A stretch of DNA of 64,000 nucleotides from JAIRTY01 sp050257395 (GCA_050257395.1 JBLMWU010000079.1:29069-93068); one strand, 5' to 3'; positions 16,781-25,319 are shown, counted from the stretch's first letter. The notes: generated by a model from the letters alone, not told the origin. Program-made: numbers and translations.

Positions 16781-17830
16781 TCAGTCGTCGATGTCCTCGA
16801 AGTCCTGCGGGGTGATGATGCGCAGGGCCTCGCCGGCCACGTCGAAGTCGCCGGGCAGGTTGGCGGCGACCTCGCCGTCCAGGGAGACGTCCAGGGGCTG
16901 TTCGGTGTGCACGTGCAGGCTGGTGACGTGCAGGGCACGGATGCCCGCGACCGGCCGGCGGATCCGCAGCAGCAGGAACAGCACGGCAAGCAGCATGCGG
17001 CGGGCCGGGATGTCCCCGATGGCGAGCACGTCCAGCAGGCGGTCGTCCGGGCTGGAGCCGGGCACGCTGAGGCCGAGCGCACCGCCGAAGACCGGAGCGT
17101 TGATCACCGACAGCTGCGTGAGCGTGAGCTTCTCGGCCTGCCCGCCGTGGTGCAGCTCGCAGTCGAACGTGGAGCGCTCGCGGAAGGCGCTGGCGGCCGC
17201 GGCCAGGTAGGTGAAGCGCCCGAGCCGGGCGCGCATCGAAGCGCGGGTGGCGAGCCGGGCGAAGCTGACGTTCATCCCCACGGTGGCCGCGTGCGCGAAA
17301 TGCCGGGCGGGCTGGCCGGGCACCTGCAGCCGGCCGAGATCGACGGTGGAGATCTTGCCGCTGGCCAGCAGCGCGGCGGCCCGCTGCGGGCTGGCCGGGA
17401 TCCCCAGCGAGCGGGCGAAGTCGTTGGAGGTGCCGAGCGGCAGGATGCCGAGCACGGCGGCGCTGTTGGCCAGCCGGTCGGCGACCCCGCCCACCGTGCC
17501 GTCACCGCCGGCCGCGACCACCAGCCGCGCCTCGCCGTCACCGGTCAGCGCCGGCAGTTCGTCAAGGCGCCGGATGTCCAGTTGCGCGGTGACCCGGATG
17601 CCGTGGCTCTGCATGGCGGCGCGGGCGGCGTCCAAGCCGCGGCTTCCCCCGGCGTCAGGGCTGGTGACGAGCACGGCCTCCGGGGGCAGGCAGGCGCGGG
17701 CCGGCGGCGCCTGCGGTGCCACCGGCCTGGCCGCGGCGAGCTTGCGGGCGAGCACGGCGGCGGCAGCGGCACCGATCGCCCCGCCGAGCAGCACGCCAGC
17801 CCGCAGAGTGCGCCGAGCGGCGGATGTCAT
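16781..17830 (-). CDS. Diacylglycerol/sphingosine-kinase-like lipid kinase (YegS/BmrU type)
   Basis: A 349-residue protein with the diacylglycerol kinase catalytic signature VAAGGDGTVGGVADRL (GGDGT near residue 107) and PLGTSNDFARSLG, which form the ATP and substrate site. A C-terminal beta domain ends DGEVAANLPGDFDVAGEALR, as in lipid kinases of this type. The N terminus has a single hydrophobic helix followed by a divergent version of the usual N-P-x-A-G loop (SPDAGGSRG). It probably phosphorylates a membrane lipid such as diacylglycerol or a bacterial glycolipid. It converges with sbcC. Confidence 0.88.
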   Translation of the reverse strand: MTSAARRTLRAGVLLGGAIGAAAAAVLARKLAAARPVAPQAPPARACLPPEAVLVTSPDAGGSRGLDAARAAMQSHGIRVTAQLDIRRLDELPALTGDGEARLVVAAGGDGTVGGVADRLANSAAVLGILPLGTSNDFARSLGIPASPQRAAALLASGKISTVDLGRLQVPGQPARHFAHAATVGMNVSFARLATRASMRARLGRFTYLAAAASAFRERSTFDCELHHGGQAEKLTLTQLSVINAPVFGGALGLSVPGSSPDDRLLDVLAIGDIPARRMLLAVLFLLLRIRRPVAGIRALHVTSLHVHTEQPLDVSLDGEVAANLPGDFDVAGEALRIITPQDFEDIDD

Positions 17831-17986
17831 GAACCCCCCAGGTGCTCATCCGGGATATTTCGCACCGGCCCGGTCATGGACGCTATCGCGGGCGGGCGGC
17901 CGTGCGCGCGCCGACCGCAGCATCCCCCAGCACGCTGTGAGCGGCCGCCGGCAACGGTGCTCATGGCTGCCGCTGGCCCACCCGGA

Positions 17987-18445
17987 TCAGTCCTCGCGGT
18001 CTGGCAGCCGGCCCGCAGCGCCGGGTGTGTCCCCGGCGGGCAGGCCGGCGAGGCGGCACAGCGCGGCGAACCCGTCTGCGGTCCCCGGCCAGTGGCGCCG
18101 CAGCGCGGCGATCCCGGCCCGCCGCACGACCCAGCGCAGCACGACGGCCACGATGACGGCGTCGTCCGCATAGCCCACGACCGGGACGAAATCGGGGATC
18201 AGATCGAACGGGAGCGCCAGGTAGCCGAGCAGCAGCGCCAGCCCGGCCCGCACGCTGCGCGGCAGGGCGGGGTCAGCGGCCAGCCGGGGCAGCAGCCGCA
18301 GCAGGTCCGGCAGCAGCCGCACAGCCTCCCGCCACGCGCCGTCCCGCGGCCGGGCGATGACCAGCGCCACGATCAGCGCCAGCCAGGTCACCAGCAGGCC
18401 TGCTGCGATGCCGAGCAGCAGGTCCAGCCACCACGATCCCCACAC
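17987..18445 (-). CDS. YkvA-like DUF1232 membrane protein
   Basis: A 152-residue protein beginning with a membrane helix (LLLGIAAGLLVTWLALIVAL) and containing the DUF1232 hallmark LPFDLIPDFVPVVGYADDAV followed by a second hydrophobic stretch. DUF1232 proteins are small inner-membrane proteins of unknown biochemical role. The C terminus is a hydrophilic tail rich in Gly, Ala and Asp. It is divergent from the two-component system to its right, with 243 bp between this start and the proposed kinase start. Confidence 0.88.
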   Translation of the reverse strand: MWGSWWLDLLLGIAAGLLVTWLALIVALVIARPRDGAWREAVRLLPDLLRLLPRLAADPALPRSVRAGLALLLGYLALPFDLIPDFVPVVGYADDAVIVAVVLRWVVRRAGIAALRRHWPGTADGFAALCRLAGLPAGDTPGAAGRLPDRED

Positions 18446-18687
18446 ACCGGACTTCCTAGCATGCGCCGGGGCCGGCGCCCGGCAGGGGGCGCTGGCTGCC
18501 AGCCGGGAACGGCGAGGCCGGCCGCTGGCGGCAGGCGGGCCGGCCGGATGGCGGTCACCCGCAGGCGGCGGTCAGGCCGTCCCCGATCGTGAAGGTGTCC
18601 GCGAGCGGCAGCGGCCCCGCGGGCCACCCCTGCGCCGGCCGCGCCGTCCCCTTGGCGCCGGGGCAGGTGATCGCCTACGGTCGGCCT

Positions 18688-19812
18688 GTGAGAGTGCCGG
18701 GCGGGCTGCTGGCGCCGCACGCCGCCGCCGCTCAGCCGGGGACCCGGCCGCTGGACCCGCTGGCCTACACCCTGACCGTGCTGGCGTGCGCCGCCGTGGC
18801 CGCGCGGCGGGTGATCCCGCTGCCGGTGCTGGCGGTGGTGATCGGCGCGCTGGTGGTCTTCGCCGTGCGCGACTACCCCGGCGGCCCGCTGCTGATCGCG
18901 GTCATGGTGGCGCTGTACTCGGCGGGGACCGCGGTGGAGCGGCCCACCGCGCTGGTGCTCGGCGCCGGTGTGACCATCGTGGTGGCCGCCCGGGCCTGGC
19001 TGACAACCGCGGAGGGCGGCCGGGTTTCCGCATACACCTGGGCGGCGCCGGGCTGGGCGCTCGCGTCGCTGGCGTGGGGGGCGGCAGTGCGCTCGCGGCG
19101 GCAGCTGCTGGAGCCGAGCCGGCTGCGGGCCGAGCTCGCCGAGCAGACCCGGGAGGCGGAGGCGCGGCGCCGGGCCGATCAGGAGCGGCTGCGGATCGCC
19201 CGCGACCTGCACGACGTGATCGGCCACAGCTTCGCCGCGGTCAACGTGCAGGCCAGGATGGCCGCCGCGGTACTGGACAGCGACCGGGACCGGGCCCGCC
19301 ACGCGCTGACGGCGATCGAGACGATCAGCCGCACCGCGCTGACCGAGATCCGCCAGGCCCTGGGCCAGCTGCGCGCCAGCGGCCAGCCCGGCGGCGCGGT
19401 GCCAGCGGGCACGCTGGCCACCCAGGTCGCCGTCGTGCTCGAGCCGCTGCGGCAGGCCGGCATCCGGGTCGACGCGCAGGTGGAGCTGGGGGAGGCGCCG
19501 CTGCCCGGGGCCGCCGCCGAGGCGGTGTACCGGGTGGTGCAGGAATCGCTCACCAACGTGCTGCGGCACTCCCAGCCAGCCGCGGTGCGGCTGGCCGTGG
19601 CCCGCGACGGCGAGGCGGTGACGGTGGAGGTCGTGAACGACGGCACGCGGCCAGCCGCTGACCCGGCCGTCAGCGGCGGTGGCCCTGGCGGTCACGGGAT
19701 CGCCGGGATGACCGAACGGGTCGCCGCCCTGGGCGGCGTGCTGACGGCGGCCCCGGCGGGGGATGGTTTCCGGGTGACCGCCCGGGTGCCTGCCCGGGCG
19801 GGTGACCCGTGA
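18688..19812 (+). CDS. Two-component sensor histidine kinase, NarL-type (HisKA_3)
   Basis: A sensor of about 374 residues if it starts at GTG 18688; an ATG at 18589 is in frame but gives an unusual hydrophilic N terminus. Five or six hydrophobic segments (residues about 20-140) form the membrane sensor. The dimerisation helix has the phospho-acceptor His in RIARDLHDVIGHS (near residue 175). The ATPase part has the N-box VQESLTNVLRHSQ and the glycine box GGHGIAGMTERV. It overlaps the response regulator gene (GTGA) and so is cotranslated with it. The stimulus is unknown. Confidence 0.9.
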   Translation: MRVPGGLLAPHAAAAQPGTRPLDPLAYTLTVLACAAVAARRVIPLPVLAVVIGALVVFAVRDYPGGPLLIAVMVALYSAGTAVERPTALVLGAGVTIVVAARAWLTTAEGGRVSAYTWAAPGWALASLAWGAAVRSRRQLLEPSRLRAELAEQTREAEARRRADQERLRIARDLHDVIGHSFAAVNVQARMAAAVLDSDRDRARHALTAIETISRTALTEIRQALGQLRASGQPGGAVPAGTLATQVAVVLEPLRQAGIRVDAQVELGEAPLPGAAAEAVYRVVQESLTNVLRHSQPAAVRLAVARDGEAVTVEVVNDGTRPAADPAVSGGGPGGHGIAGMTERVAALGGVLTAAPAGDGFRVTARVPARAGDP

Positions 19813-20479
19813 TCAGGGTGCTGCTCGCCGACGACCAGCAGCTGGTGCGGACCGGGTTCCGGGTGCTGCTGGAAGCCTCCGGCGAGGTTGAGGTCGCTGG
19901 TGAGGCCGCCAACGGCGCCGAGGCCGCGGCGCTGGCCGCCGAGCTGCGGCCGCAGGTCGTGCTGATGGACATCCGGATGCCCGGCACCGGCGGGCTCACC
20001 GCTACCCGGGCGATCACCTCCGACCCGGCGCTGGCGGGAGTGCGGATCATCATCCTGACCACCTACGACGAGGACGAGCAGATCTTCGCGGCCCTGCGCA
20101 TGGGCGCCAGCGGCTACCTGGTCAAAGACGCCAGCACCGATGAGCTGCTGCACGCGATCAGGGTGGTCGCCGCCGGGGAGGCGCTGCTGGCCCGGCCGTG
20201 ACCCGGCGGCTGATCGAAGCGTTCGCGGCCGGCCCGCAGCCCGCCGCCCCCGACCCGGCGGCGCTGCGCATGCTGTCCGAGCGGGAGCGGGAGGTGCTGG
20301 CCCTGGTCGCGGCCGGGCTGTCCAACGAGGAGATCGCCGCCCGGCTGGTGATCAGCCCGCTGACCGCCCGCACCCATGTCAGCCGGATCCTGACCAAGAC
20401 CGGCGCCCGCGATCGTGCCCAGCTGGTCGTCCTGGCCTACGAGTCACGTCTCGTGCAGCCCGGCGGCGCCGGCCGGTAA
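19809..20479 (+). pseudogene. LuxR/NarL-type response regulator broken by a one-base frameshift
   Basis: The first frame (19809-20201, GTG start) encodes a complete receiver: LLADDQQLVRTG, phospho-acceptor Asp in VVLMDIRMPGTGG, Thr in ILTTYDED and Lys in YLVKDAS, ending GEALLARP. A second frame (20198-20479) encodes the LuxR DNA-binding domain, MLSEREREVLALVAAGLSNE with LTARTHVSRILTK. Adding one C to the CCC run at 20191-20193 restores the family junction ALLAPAVTRRLIEAF. The break therefore looks like a single-base loss, in the organism or in the assembly. As it stands, stop and restart overlap as GTGA, so separate receiver and HTH products could still be made. Confidence 0.85.
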
Positions 20480-20673
20480 CCGGGCACCCTGCCCGCCGCC
20501 GCGGCTCACCGCCGGCCGGCACTGCTGTGCCGGTACTCACCCGTACTGCCAGTGACGTATCCGCAGGATGCGATCCCCGCACGACGCGCACGACAGGCCC
20601 GCTCCGCGAGGCTGGGCCGCATCAGCAGCACCGCGCCTCCCGCCCCGGCGGGCCGCCCGGAAGGGGATCCACG

Positions 20674-21174
20674 ATGACAGCAGCGACAGCGCACACGTCC
20701 GGCCGGCAGGCACCCTGGTGGCGGACCGCGGCCTGGGCCGGCCAGCTGCTGCTCGGTGCCTTCAACTTGTTCGCGGTGGCGTCCGACCTGGCCGCCGACG
20801 CGGGCACCGGCCTGCCCGGCGACCACGCGGGCACCTTCACCAGCGTCGCCGGGACCGGCTGGGCGTCGTTCAGGGCGGCCCAGCCCGGCGCCGCCCACTA
20901 CATCACGCTGCTGGAGCGCGGCTACGCCCTGCACGAGCTGGTCTTCGCGGTGCTGTTCCTGGTGATCGTGGCGATCCCGCTGCGTGCCCGGCAGTGGTGG
21001 GCCTGGTGGGCCTGCTGGAGCGTGCTGATCGGCTACCTCGGCTACACCCTCAGCTTCGGCCTCCACGACCCGGCGATCCTGGCCCGCAGCCTGATCGGCG
21101 TCATCGCCCTGCCGGTCCTCCTGCTCGCCCAGCTGCCGTCCCTCGCCCGGGACGCCCGCGGGCGCGAGTCATGA
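20674..21174 (+). CDS. Four-helix membrane protein of unknown function
   Basis: A 166-residue protein starting at ATG 20674 (AAGGGGAT upstream). Four hydrophobic segments are visible: LLLGAFNLFAVASDLAAD, ELVFAVLFLVIVAIPL, WWAWWACWSVLIGYLGYTL and SLIGVIALPVLLLAQL. The first extracytoplasmic loop is long and Gly/Ala-rich. The Trp-rich third helix is distinctive. No family or catalytic motif is recognised. It stands alone between the two-component genes and the TetR operon; the 194 bp upstream contain no other gene. Confidence 0.75.
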   Translation: MTAATAHTSGRQAPWWRTAAWAGQLLLGAFNLFAVASDLAADAGTGLPGDHAGTFTSVAGTGWASFRAAQPGAAHYITLLERGYALHELVFAVLFLVIVAIPLRARQWWAWWACWSVLIGYLGYTLSFGLHDPAILARSLIGVIALPVLLLAQLPSLARDARGRES

Positions 21175-21296
21175 CCTCAGCCGGGGAACGCGAGGTCGTG
21201 CACCGCCCTGGCTACCGCCGTCACTCGTGCCGCCCCCGGCGCCGGCGCCCTCGCCAGGCTGATGGCGGTCGCTGCCGCCCCCGACGACGCCGGCCT

Positions 21297-21345
21297 TTGA
21301 GCGGCTGCTCAAGAAGGGATAAGCTGAACTTGAGCGAGTGCTCAA
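21297..21345 (+). promoter_or_regulatory. Twin TetR operators TTGAGC-N4-GCTCAA
   Basis: Two perfect 16-bp palindromes, TTGAGCGGCTGCTCAA at 21297-21312 and TTGAGCGAGTGCTCAA at 21330-21345, have centres 33 bp (three helical turns) apart. GATAAG lies between them (21318-21323), so the promoter is bracketed. They precede the membrane protein-TetR operon, giving a strong case for autoregulation. Confidence 0.85.
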
Positions 21346-21362
21346 CTCGGCCTGGAGGAGCC

Positions 21363-22004
21363 ATGCGGAAGCCGGGCAAGGGGATGCTGGCGGCCGCCGC
21401 CCGTGGCGCCGCGTTCTTCGCGGGCACCGGGGCGGTGCTGGGCGGAGCCGCCGGGACGGTCGCGTGGCCGGTGGTCGGCACGTCATTCGGTGCCGTCGGA
21501 GGGGCGGCGGCCGGCGCGCTGACTGGCGTCCTGGCGGGCCTCGCCCTGGCCGTCACCGTCAGCGGCGCTGCCCGGACATGGCCCACCCGGGTCGTGCCGG
21601 CGTTCGTGGCGCTGGCCGCCGAGCTCGCGGGCGTGCGCTTGTGCCGCGGGGGGATAGGGGTGCCGGGGCCGGCAGGGGCCGTGCTGATGGTCCTCGGGGT
21701 GGTGGCCGCGGCTGCCGCAGGACCGCTGATCGCCCACGGCGTCAGGCCTGCCGCGGCCACCGCGGGCCCTGCCCCTCCCGCCCTGACCCTGGTACGTGTC
21801 AGCTGGCTGATGGTGGCCGGGGGCGCGGGCGCCGGCGCCTGCGCCGGCGCGCTCACCGGCCTCATCGTCGGCGTGGTCGCGTATCTGCCGACCGCGCCGT
21901 TCGCCGCCGTGGAAGGCGCCGTCTTCGGCTCGGTGACCGGCGCTTCGCTGGCCTGCCTGGTGGCCGGCCTGACCGTCCTGCCGAGGATGCGGGCCCGGCG
22001 GTGA
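21363..22004 (+). CDS. Gly/Ala-rich multi-helix membrane protein, partner of TetR
   Basis: A 213-residue protein starting at ATG 21363 (GGAGGAG upstream). Six or more helices of the glycine-zipper style are present (AVLGGAAGTVAWPVVGTSFG, AVGGAAAGALTGVLAGLALA, GAGAGACAGALTGLIVGVVA, AVFGSVTGASLACLVAGL). No transporter family motif can be recognised; the repeated GxxxG pattern suggests tight helix packing. It overlaps the tetR start (GTGA) and sits behind twin TetR operators, so it is the gene the repressor controls, most likely with a role in envelope stress or small-molecule handling. Confidence 0.8.
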   Translation: MRKPGKGMLAAAARGAAFFAGTGAVLGGAAGTVAWPVVGTSFGAVGGAAAGALTGVLAGLALAVTVSGAARTWPTRVVPAFVALAAELAGVRLCRGGIGVPGPAGAVLMVLGVVAAAAAGPLIAHGVRPAAATAGPAPPALTLVRVSWLMVAGGAGAGACAGALTGLIVGVVAYLPTAPFAAVEGAVFGSVTGASLACLVAGLTVLPRMRARR

Positions 22005-22669
22005 GCGATACCCGCGCCAGGCTGCTGCGGGCGGCCGCGGACGTGGTCCGCCAGCAGGGCGCCGCGGCCGCGTCCGCGCGGACGATCGCCGCTGAGGCAC
22101 GGGTCAACCAGGCGCTGATCTTCTACCACTTCGGCACCGTGAGCGAACTGCTGGAAGCCGCCTGCCGGCAGGCCGCCGACGAGGCCGCTGACTTCTACCG
22201 GGACCGGCTGGCCCGGGTAACGACCCTCCCGGAACTGCTTGAGCTGGGCCGGGAACTGCACGAGCGCGAGCGGGCCGCCGGCAACGTGGCGATGATGGCG
22301 CAGCTCATGTCCGGGGGGATGCGCGACCCTGTGCTCGCGCGGGCGGCCAGCTATGCGATGTCGCGCTGGGCGGCCGACATCGAGACGGTCGTCACGCGGG
22401 TGCTGTCCGGAAGCCCGCTGGGCGAGCTCGCCGACATGGGCGGCCTTGCCCGCGCTATCAGCGCTTCGTTCATCGGCATCGAGCTCTACGACGGCGTCGA
22501 CCCGGCCGGTGCGGCGCAGGCCCTGGCGGCGCTGGAGCGGCTGGGTGTCCTGGCCGAGGTGGCCGCCACCCTGGGCCCGGCCGCGCGGCGGGCGCTGCGG
22601 TCGAAGCTGAAGGCGTCCAGCGCCCCGAAACCCCGCCCGCGCCGGGCCGGGACGGCTGGCGGACGGTGA
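22001..22669 (+). CDS. TetR-family transcriptional regulator
   Basis: A 222-residue repressor starting at GTG 22001, overlapping the upstream stop. The HTH region is TRARLLRAAADVVRQQGAAA then SARTIAAEARVNQALIFYHF, matching the TetR fold with the usual helix 3 ending YHFG. The C-terminal ligand-binding part is helical and ends in a basic Pro/Arg tail. Twin palindromes TTGAGC-N4-GCTCAA precede the operon. It is therefore very likely self-regulated together with the membrane protein. Confidence 0.9.
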   Translation: MSDTRARLLRAAADVVRQQGAAAASARTIAAEARVNQALIFYHFGTVSELLEAACRQAADEAADFYRDRLARVTTLPELLELGRELHERERAAGNVAMMAQLMSGGMRDPVLARAASYAMSRWAADIETVVTRVLSGSPLGELADMGGLARAISASFIGIELYDGVDPAGAAQALAALERLGVLAEVAATLGPAARRALRSKLKASSAPKPRPRRAGTAGGR

Positions 22670-22718
22670 CCGCTGCCAGCTGGCGCCCGCCCTGCGGATG
22701 GCCAGCCGCGGGCCGCCA

Positions 22719-23576
22719 TCACCCGGGCGGCGCGCCGGGCATGGTACCGATGACGACGGTGGCAGGCAGGCCGCCATCGGATGCCACCTGCGGCGTCAGG
22801 CCGTGGCTGGCCATGATGCCGGCGGCCCCGGCGGCCTGCCGGTCGCTGGTCTCGGTCAGCAGGTGGCCGCCCGGCGCCAGCCAGCGCGGCGCGCCAGCGG
22901 CCACCCGCCGCAGGACATCGAGGCCGTCCGGGCCGCCGTCCAGCGCGGCCAGCGGCTCGTGCGCACTGGCCTCCGCGGGCAGGAACGCGACCTCGCGGGT
23001 GGGCACGTAGGGGACGTTGGCGAGCAGCAGGCCCACCCGGCCGTGCAGCGCCGCGGGCAGCGGCCCGAACAGATCGCCTTCGTACACGCGGCCGCCGGCC
23101 GGGATGACGTTGCGGCGGGCGCACCGCACCGCCGCCGGGTCGATGTCGGCGGCGTGCAGGTCCGCCCCGGGCAGGGCAGCGGCGACCGCCACCCCGAGCG
23201 CGCCCGAGCCGCAGCACAGGTCGAGCACCACCGGCCCGGCGGAGCCGCTGCCCGCACCGGCGAGGGCGATGGCCTGGCGGGCCAGGAACTCCGTGCGCCG
23301 GCGCGGCACGAACACCCCCGGCCCGACCGCGATCCGCAGGCCGCAGAACCCGGCCCAGCCGACGACCTGCTCCAGCGGCAGGCCCGCCGCCCGCCGGCCG
23401 GCCATGTCAGCCAGATCGGCGGGGGAACTGGCGGATGAGATGAGCAGGTCGGCTTCGTCTTCGGCGAACACGCAGCCCGCGGCCCGCAGCCGGGCGACGA
23501 TGGCGGAGCGGTCATGAGATGACACAGAAACAGAGATGGCGGGCGCCTTTCCCGATGGAGGCGCTCCCCGGCTCAC
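22719..23576 (-). CDS. HemK/PrmC-related protein-glutamine methyltransferase homologue
   Basis: A protein of up to 285 residues (GTG 23576; a GTG about 17 codons in, at VSSHDRS, is also possible). It has the PrmC fold: a helical N-terminal domain ending PLEQVVGWAGFCG, then VLDLCCGSGALGVAVAAALP for SAM and LLLANVPYVP where the catalytic NPPY is normally found. The NVPY version and the C-terminal HEPLAALDGGPDGLDVLRRV fit the actinobacterial PrmC-related subfamily of unknown substrate rather than release-factor PrmC itself. It converges with tetR and is a single-gene unit. Confidence 0.85.
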   Translation of the reverse strand: MSRGAPPSGKAPAISVSVSSHDRSAIVARLRAAGCVFAEDEADLLISSASSPADLADMAGRRAAGLPLEQVVGWAGFCGLRIAVGPGVFVPRRRTEFLARQAIALAGAGSGSAGPVVLDLCCGSGALGVAVAAALPGADLHAADIDPAAVRCARRNVIPAGGRVYEGDLFGPLPAALHGRVGLLLANVPYVPTREVAFLPAEASAHEPLAALDGGPDGLDVLRRVAAGAPRWLAPGGHLLTETSDRQAAGAAGIMASHGLTPQVASDGGLPATVVIGTMPGAPPG

Positions 23577-23733
23577 CTGCGCGCGGCACGGTACCGGCAG
23601 GAGAGCGCCCGGCCTGAACAGGCAGAAATGGGTCTCACCTCCCGGTCATGGCGGCTGGTGCTGGCGACGGCCACAATACCGGAGCCGGCTGTGGCCTGCC
23701 AGCCGCAGCCTGCGGGCCGGTGCCGCTGCCGTT

Positions 23734-23800
23734 GCTGCCGCCGCGGGGCCGGGTCGCTGACTGTCCCCGCCTGCCGCCCCAGCTGCCGCCGCGGGGCCGG
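23734..23800. repeat. Two 19-bp direct repeats in the gap before the pentapeptide gene
   Basis: GCTGCCGCCGCGGGGCCGG occurs at 23734-23752 and 23782-23800 (48-bp period), 26-74 bp upstream of the next start. Low-complexity GC composition makes the meaning uncertain; it may be a short duplication. Confidence 0.5.
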
Positions 23801-23825
23801 TCGTGGCCGCGGCTAGGGTGGGCGG

Positions 23826-24644
23826 GTGGTTCCGGACCCCGACCCACGGCAGGACCTGCGGGCGGACTGCGGCCGCTGCGCCGCCCTGTGCTGCGTCGCC
23901 CCGGCGTTCACGGCGTCGGCCGACTTCGCGATCGGCAAGCCGGCGGGCCGGCCGTGCCCGCACCTGCTCGGGGACTTCCGCTGCGGCATCCACGCGGACC
24001 TGCGCGGCCAGGGCTTCCCCGGCTGCGCCGTGTTCGACTGTTTCGGCGCGGGCCAGCAGGTGACCCAGGTGACCTTCGGCGGCCGGGACTGGCGGCAGGA
24101 CCCGGGCACCGCGGCCCCGATGTTCGCGGTGTTCGGGGTGATGCGCCAGCTCCGGGAGCTGCAGTGGTACCTGGCCGAAGCGCTCACCCTGACCGCCGCC
24201 GCGGCGCTGCGGCCCGGGCTCACCGCCGCCTGGGACCGGACGGAGGCGCTCACCCGGGCCAGCGCCGCCGAACTCGCCGGCCTGGACGTCACCGCCTGGC
24301 GGCGGGAGGCGGGGGAGCTGCTGGCCAGCGTCAGCGACCTGGTGCGCGCGGGGGTCCCCGACCGCGCCCCCGACCGCAGGGGCGCCGACCTGATCGGGGC
24401 CAGGCTGCGGGACGCGGCCCTGCGCGGTGCCAGCCTCCGCGGCGCCTACCTCATCGGCGCCGACCTGCGGGGCGCCGACCTGCGGCACACGGACCTGCTC
24501 GGGGCCGACCTGCGCGCCGCCGACCTGCGCGGGGCCGACCTCACCGGCGCCATCTTCGTCACCCAGCCCCAGCTCGCTGCGGCCCGCGGCGGCACCGCGA
24601 CCGCCCTGCCCGCCGGTCTGGCCAGGCCGCCGCACTGGCGGTAG
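23826..24644 (+). CDS. Pentapeptide-repeat protein with cysteine-rich N-terminal domain
   Basis: A 272-residue protein from GTG 23826. The N-terminal 75 residues hold at least nine cysteines, beginning CGRCAALCC (residues 15-23) and continuing in RPCPHLL, FRCGIH and GCAVFDCF, which looks like a metal- or Fe-S-binding module. A helical middle section follows. Residues about 185-245 are pentapeptide repeats of the A(D/N)Lxx type (GADLIGARLRDAALRGASL, then GADLRGADLRHTDLLGADL), which fold as a right-handed quadrilateral helix. Actinobacteria have homologues with this combination. It is cytoplasmic; role unknown. Confidence 0.85.
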   Translation: MVPDPDPRQDLRADCGRCAALCCVAPAFTASADFAIGKPAGRPCPHLLGDFRCGIHADLRGQGFPGCAVFDCFGAGQQVTQVTFGGRDWRQDPGTAAPMFAVFGVMRQLRELQWYLAEALTLTAAAALRPGLTAAWDRTEALTRASAAELAGLDVTAWRREAGELLASVSDLVRAGVPDRAPDRRGADLIGARLRDAALRGASLRGAYLIGADLRGADLRHTDLLGADLRAADLRGADLTGAIFVTQPQLAAARGGTATALPAGLARPPHWR

Positions 24645-24750
24645 GGGAGGCCACCGGGCGCGCCGCGGCCCAGCGTGTCAGCCACCGGCGCCCAGCGCCG
24701 CGGCGGCCCAGCGTGCCAGCCGCGGGGCGGGTAACGTCTGCGCGGGGAGA

Positions 24751-25104
24751 GTGCTGCGGCGAGCGGCGGCCCGGCTCAGCGAGGCAGCAGCCGGGCTGAT
24801 CACCGCGGCCAGCTGCGCCGCCGTGGGATCGGCCATCGCCGCGCTGTGCAACCCGCCGATCGTCCGCCGGGTCGCGCTGGCGGCCCTGAGCACAGCCAGC
24901 GCCGTGATCGCGGCGCTGGTCGCCGGGATCTCACCGGCGAACGCGGCGATCCGGGCGGCTGCGGCCACCGGGCAGCCGCATTCCGGTACCTGGCTGCCCG
25001 GCGCGCCGCTGCTCGCCGCCCTGGCGCTGGCGGCCGCGTCATGGGCGCTGTCGGCGGCGCTCGCCGCCCGCCGGGGCCCCGCCCCGCCAGCGGGCGAAGG
25101 CTGA
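24751..25104 (+). CDS. Putative small membrane protein
   Basis: A frame of 117 residues from GTG 24751 (GGGGAGA directly upstream) encodes hydrophobic stretches AAGLITAASCAAVGSAIAAL, VALAALSTASAVIAALVAGI and LAALALAAASWALSAALA, consistent with three helices. Codon use is like its neighbours. There is no recognised family. It fills the gap between the pentapeptide gene and the synthetase leader, and the opposite strand has only low-complexity frames. It is plausible but not certain as a gene. Confidence 0.5.
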   Translation: MLRRAAARLSEAAAGLITAASCAAVGSAIAALCNPPIVRRVALAALSTASAVIAALVAGISPANAAIRAAAATGQPHSGTWLPGAPLLAALALAAASWALSAALAARRGPAPPAGEG

Positions 25105-25170
25105 CCCGGCAGGCCGCCGGCGCCGCGGCGCGGCAATGCCGATGCGCCTGGACTGTGCGACCATGGGAGC

Positions 25171-25230
25171 ATGCGGACACGCGACGAGCGAATGATGCGC
25201 CCCCTCCCGGGGCTGCTCGGCGTGCGCTGA
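25171..25230 (+). CDS. Candidate 19-residue leader peptide upstream of metG2
   Basis: ATG 25171 opens a 19-codon frame, MRTRDERMMRPLPGLLGVR, stop at 25228. It contains consecutive Met codons (ATGATG) and lies just before two hairpins and the synthetase start, as an attenuator leader would. GGGAG is only a base or two upstream of the ATG, so spacing is poor. It is inferred from arrangement alone. Confidence 0.45.
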   Translation: MRTRDERMMRPLPGLLGVR

Positions 25231-25243
25231 CCCACACCACGTA

Positions 25244-25313
25244 TCAGGCCCCTGTCTGCGGGGCCTGACGGCGTGCTGTCCTCCTCTCCCCGCGCGGCAG
25301 GGCCGGGAGAGGA
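25244..25313 (+). promoter_or_regulatory. Two hairpins in the metG2 leader, the second hiding the ribosome site
   Basis: Hairpin 1: TCAGGCCCC (25244-25252) pairs with GGGGCCTGA (25260-25268), nine bp with a seven-base loop. Hairpin 2: TCCTCTCCC (25282-25290) pairs with GGGAGAGGA (25305-25313), nine bp with a 14-base loop, and its right arm is the Shine-Dalgarno of the gene starting at 25320. With the Met-containing leader this fits translational attenuation. Confidence 0.7.
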
Positions 25314-25319
25314 CACACC

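Noticed and set aside
23782..24644. Pentapeptide gene region as part of a gyrase-inhibitor resistance locus
   Set aside because: The repeat domain is short (about 60 residues) and fused to a Cys-rich domain; no quinolone-resistance context is present.
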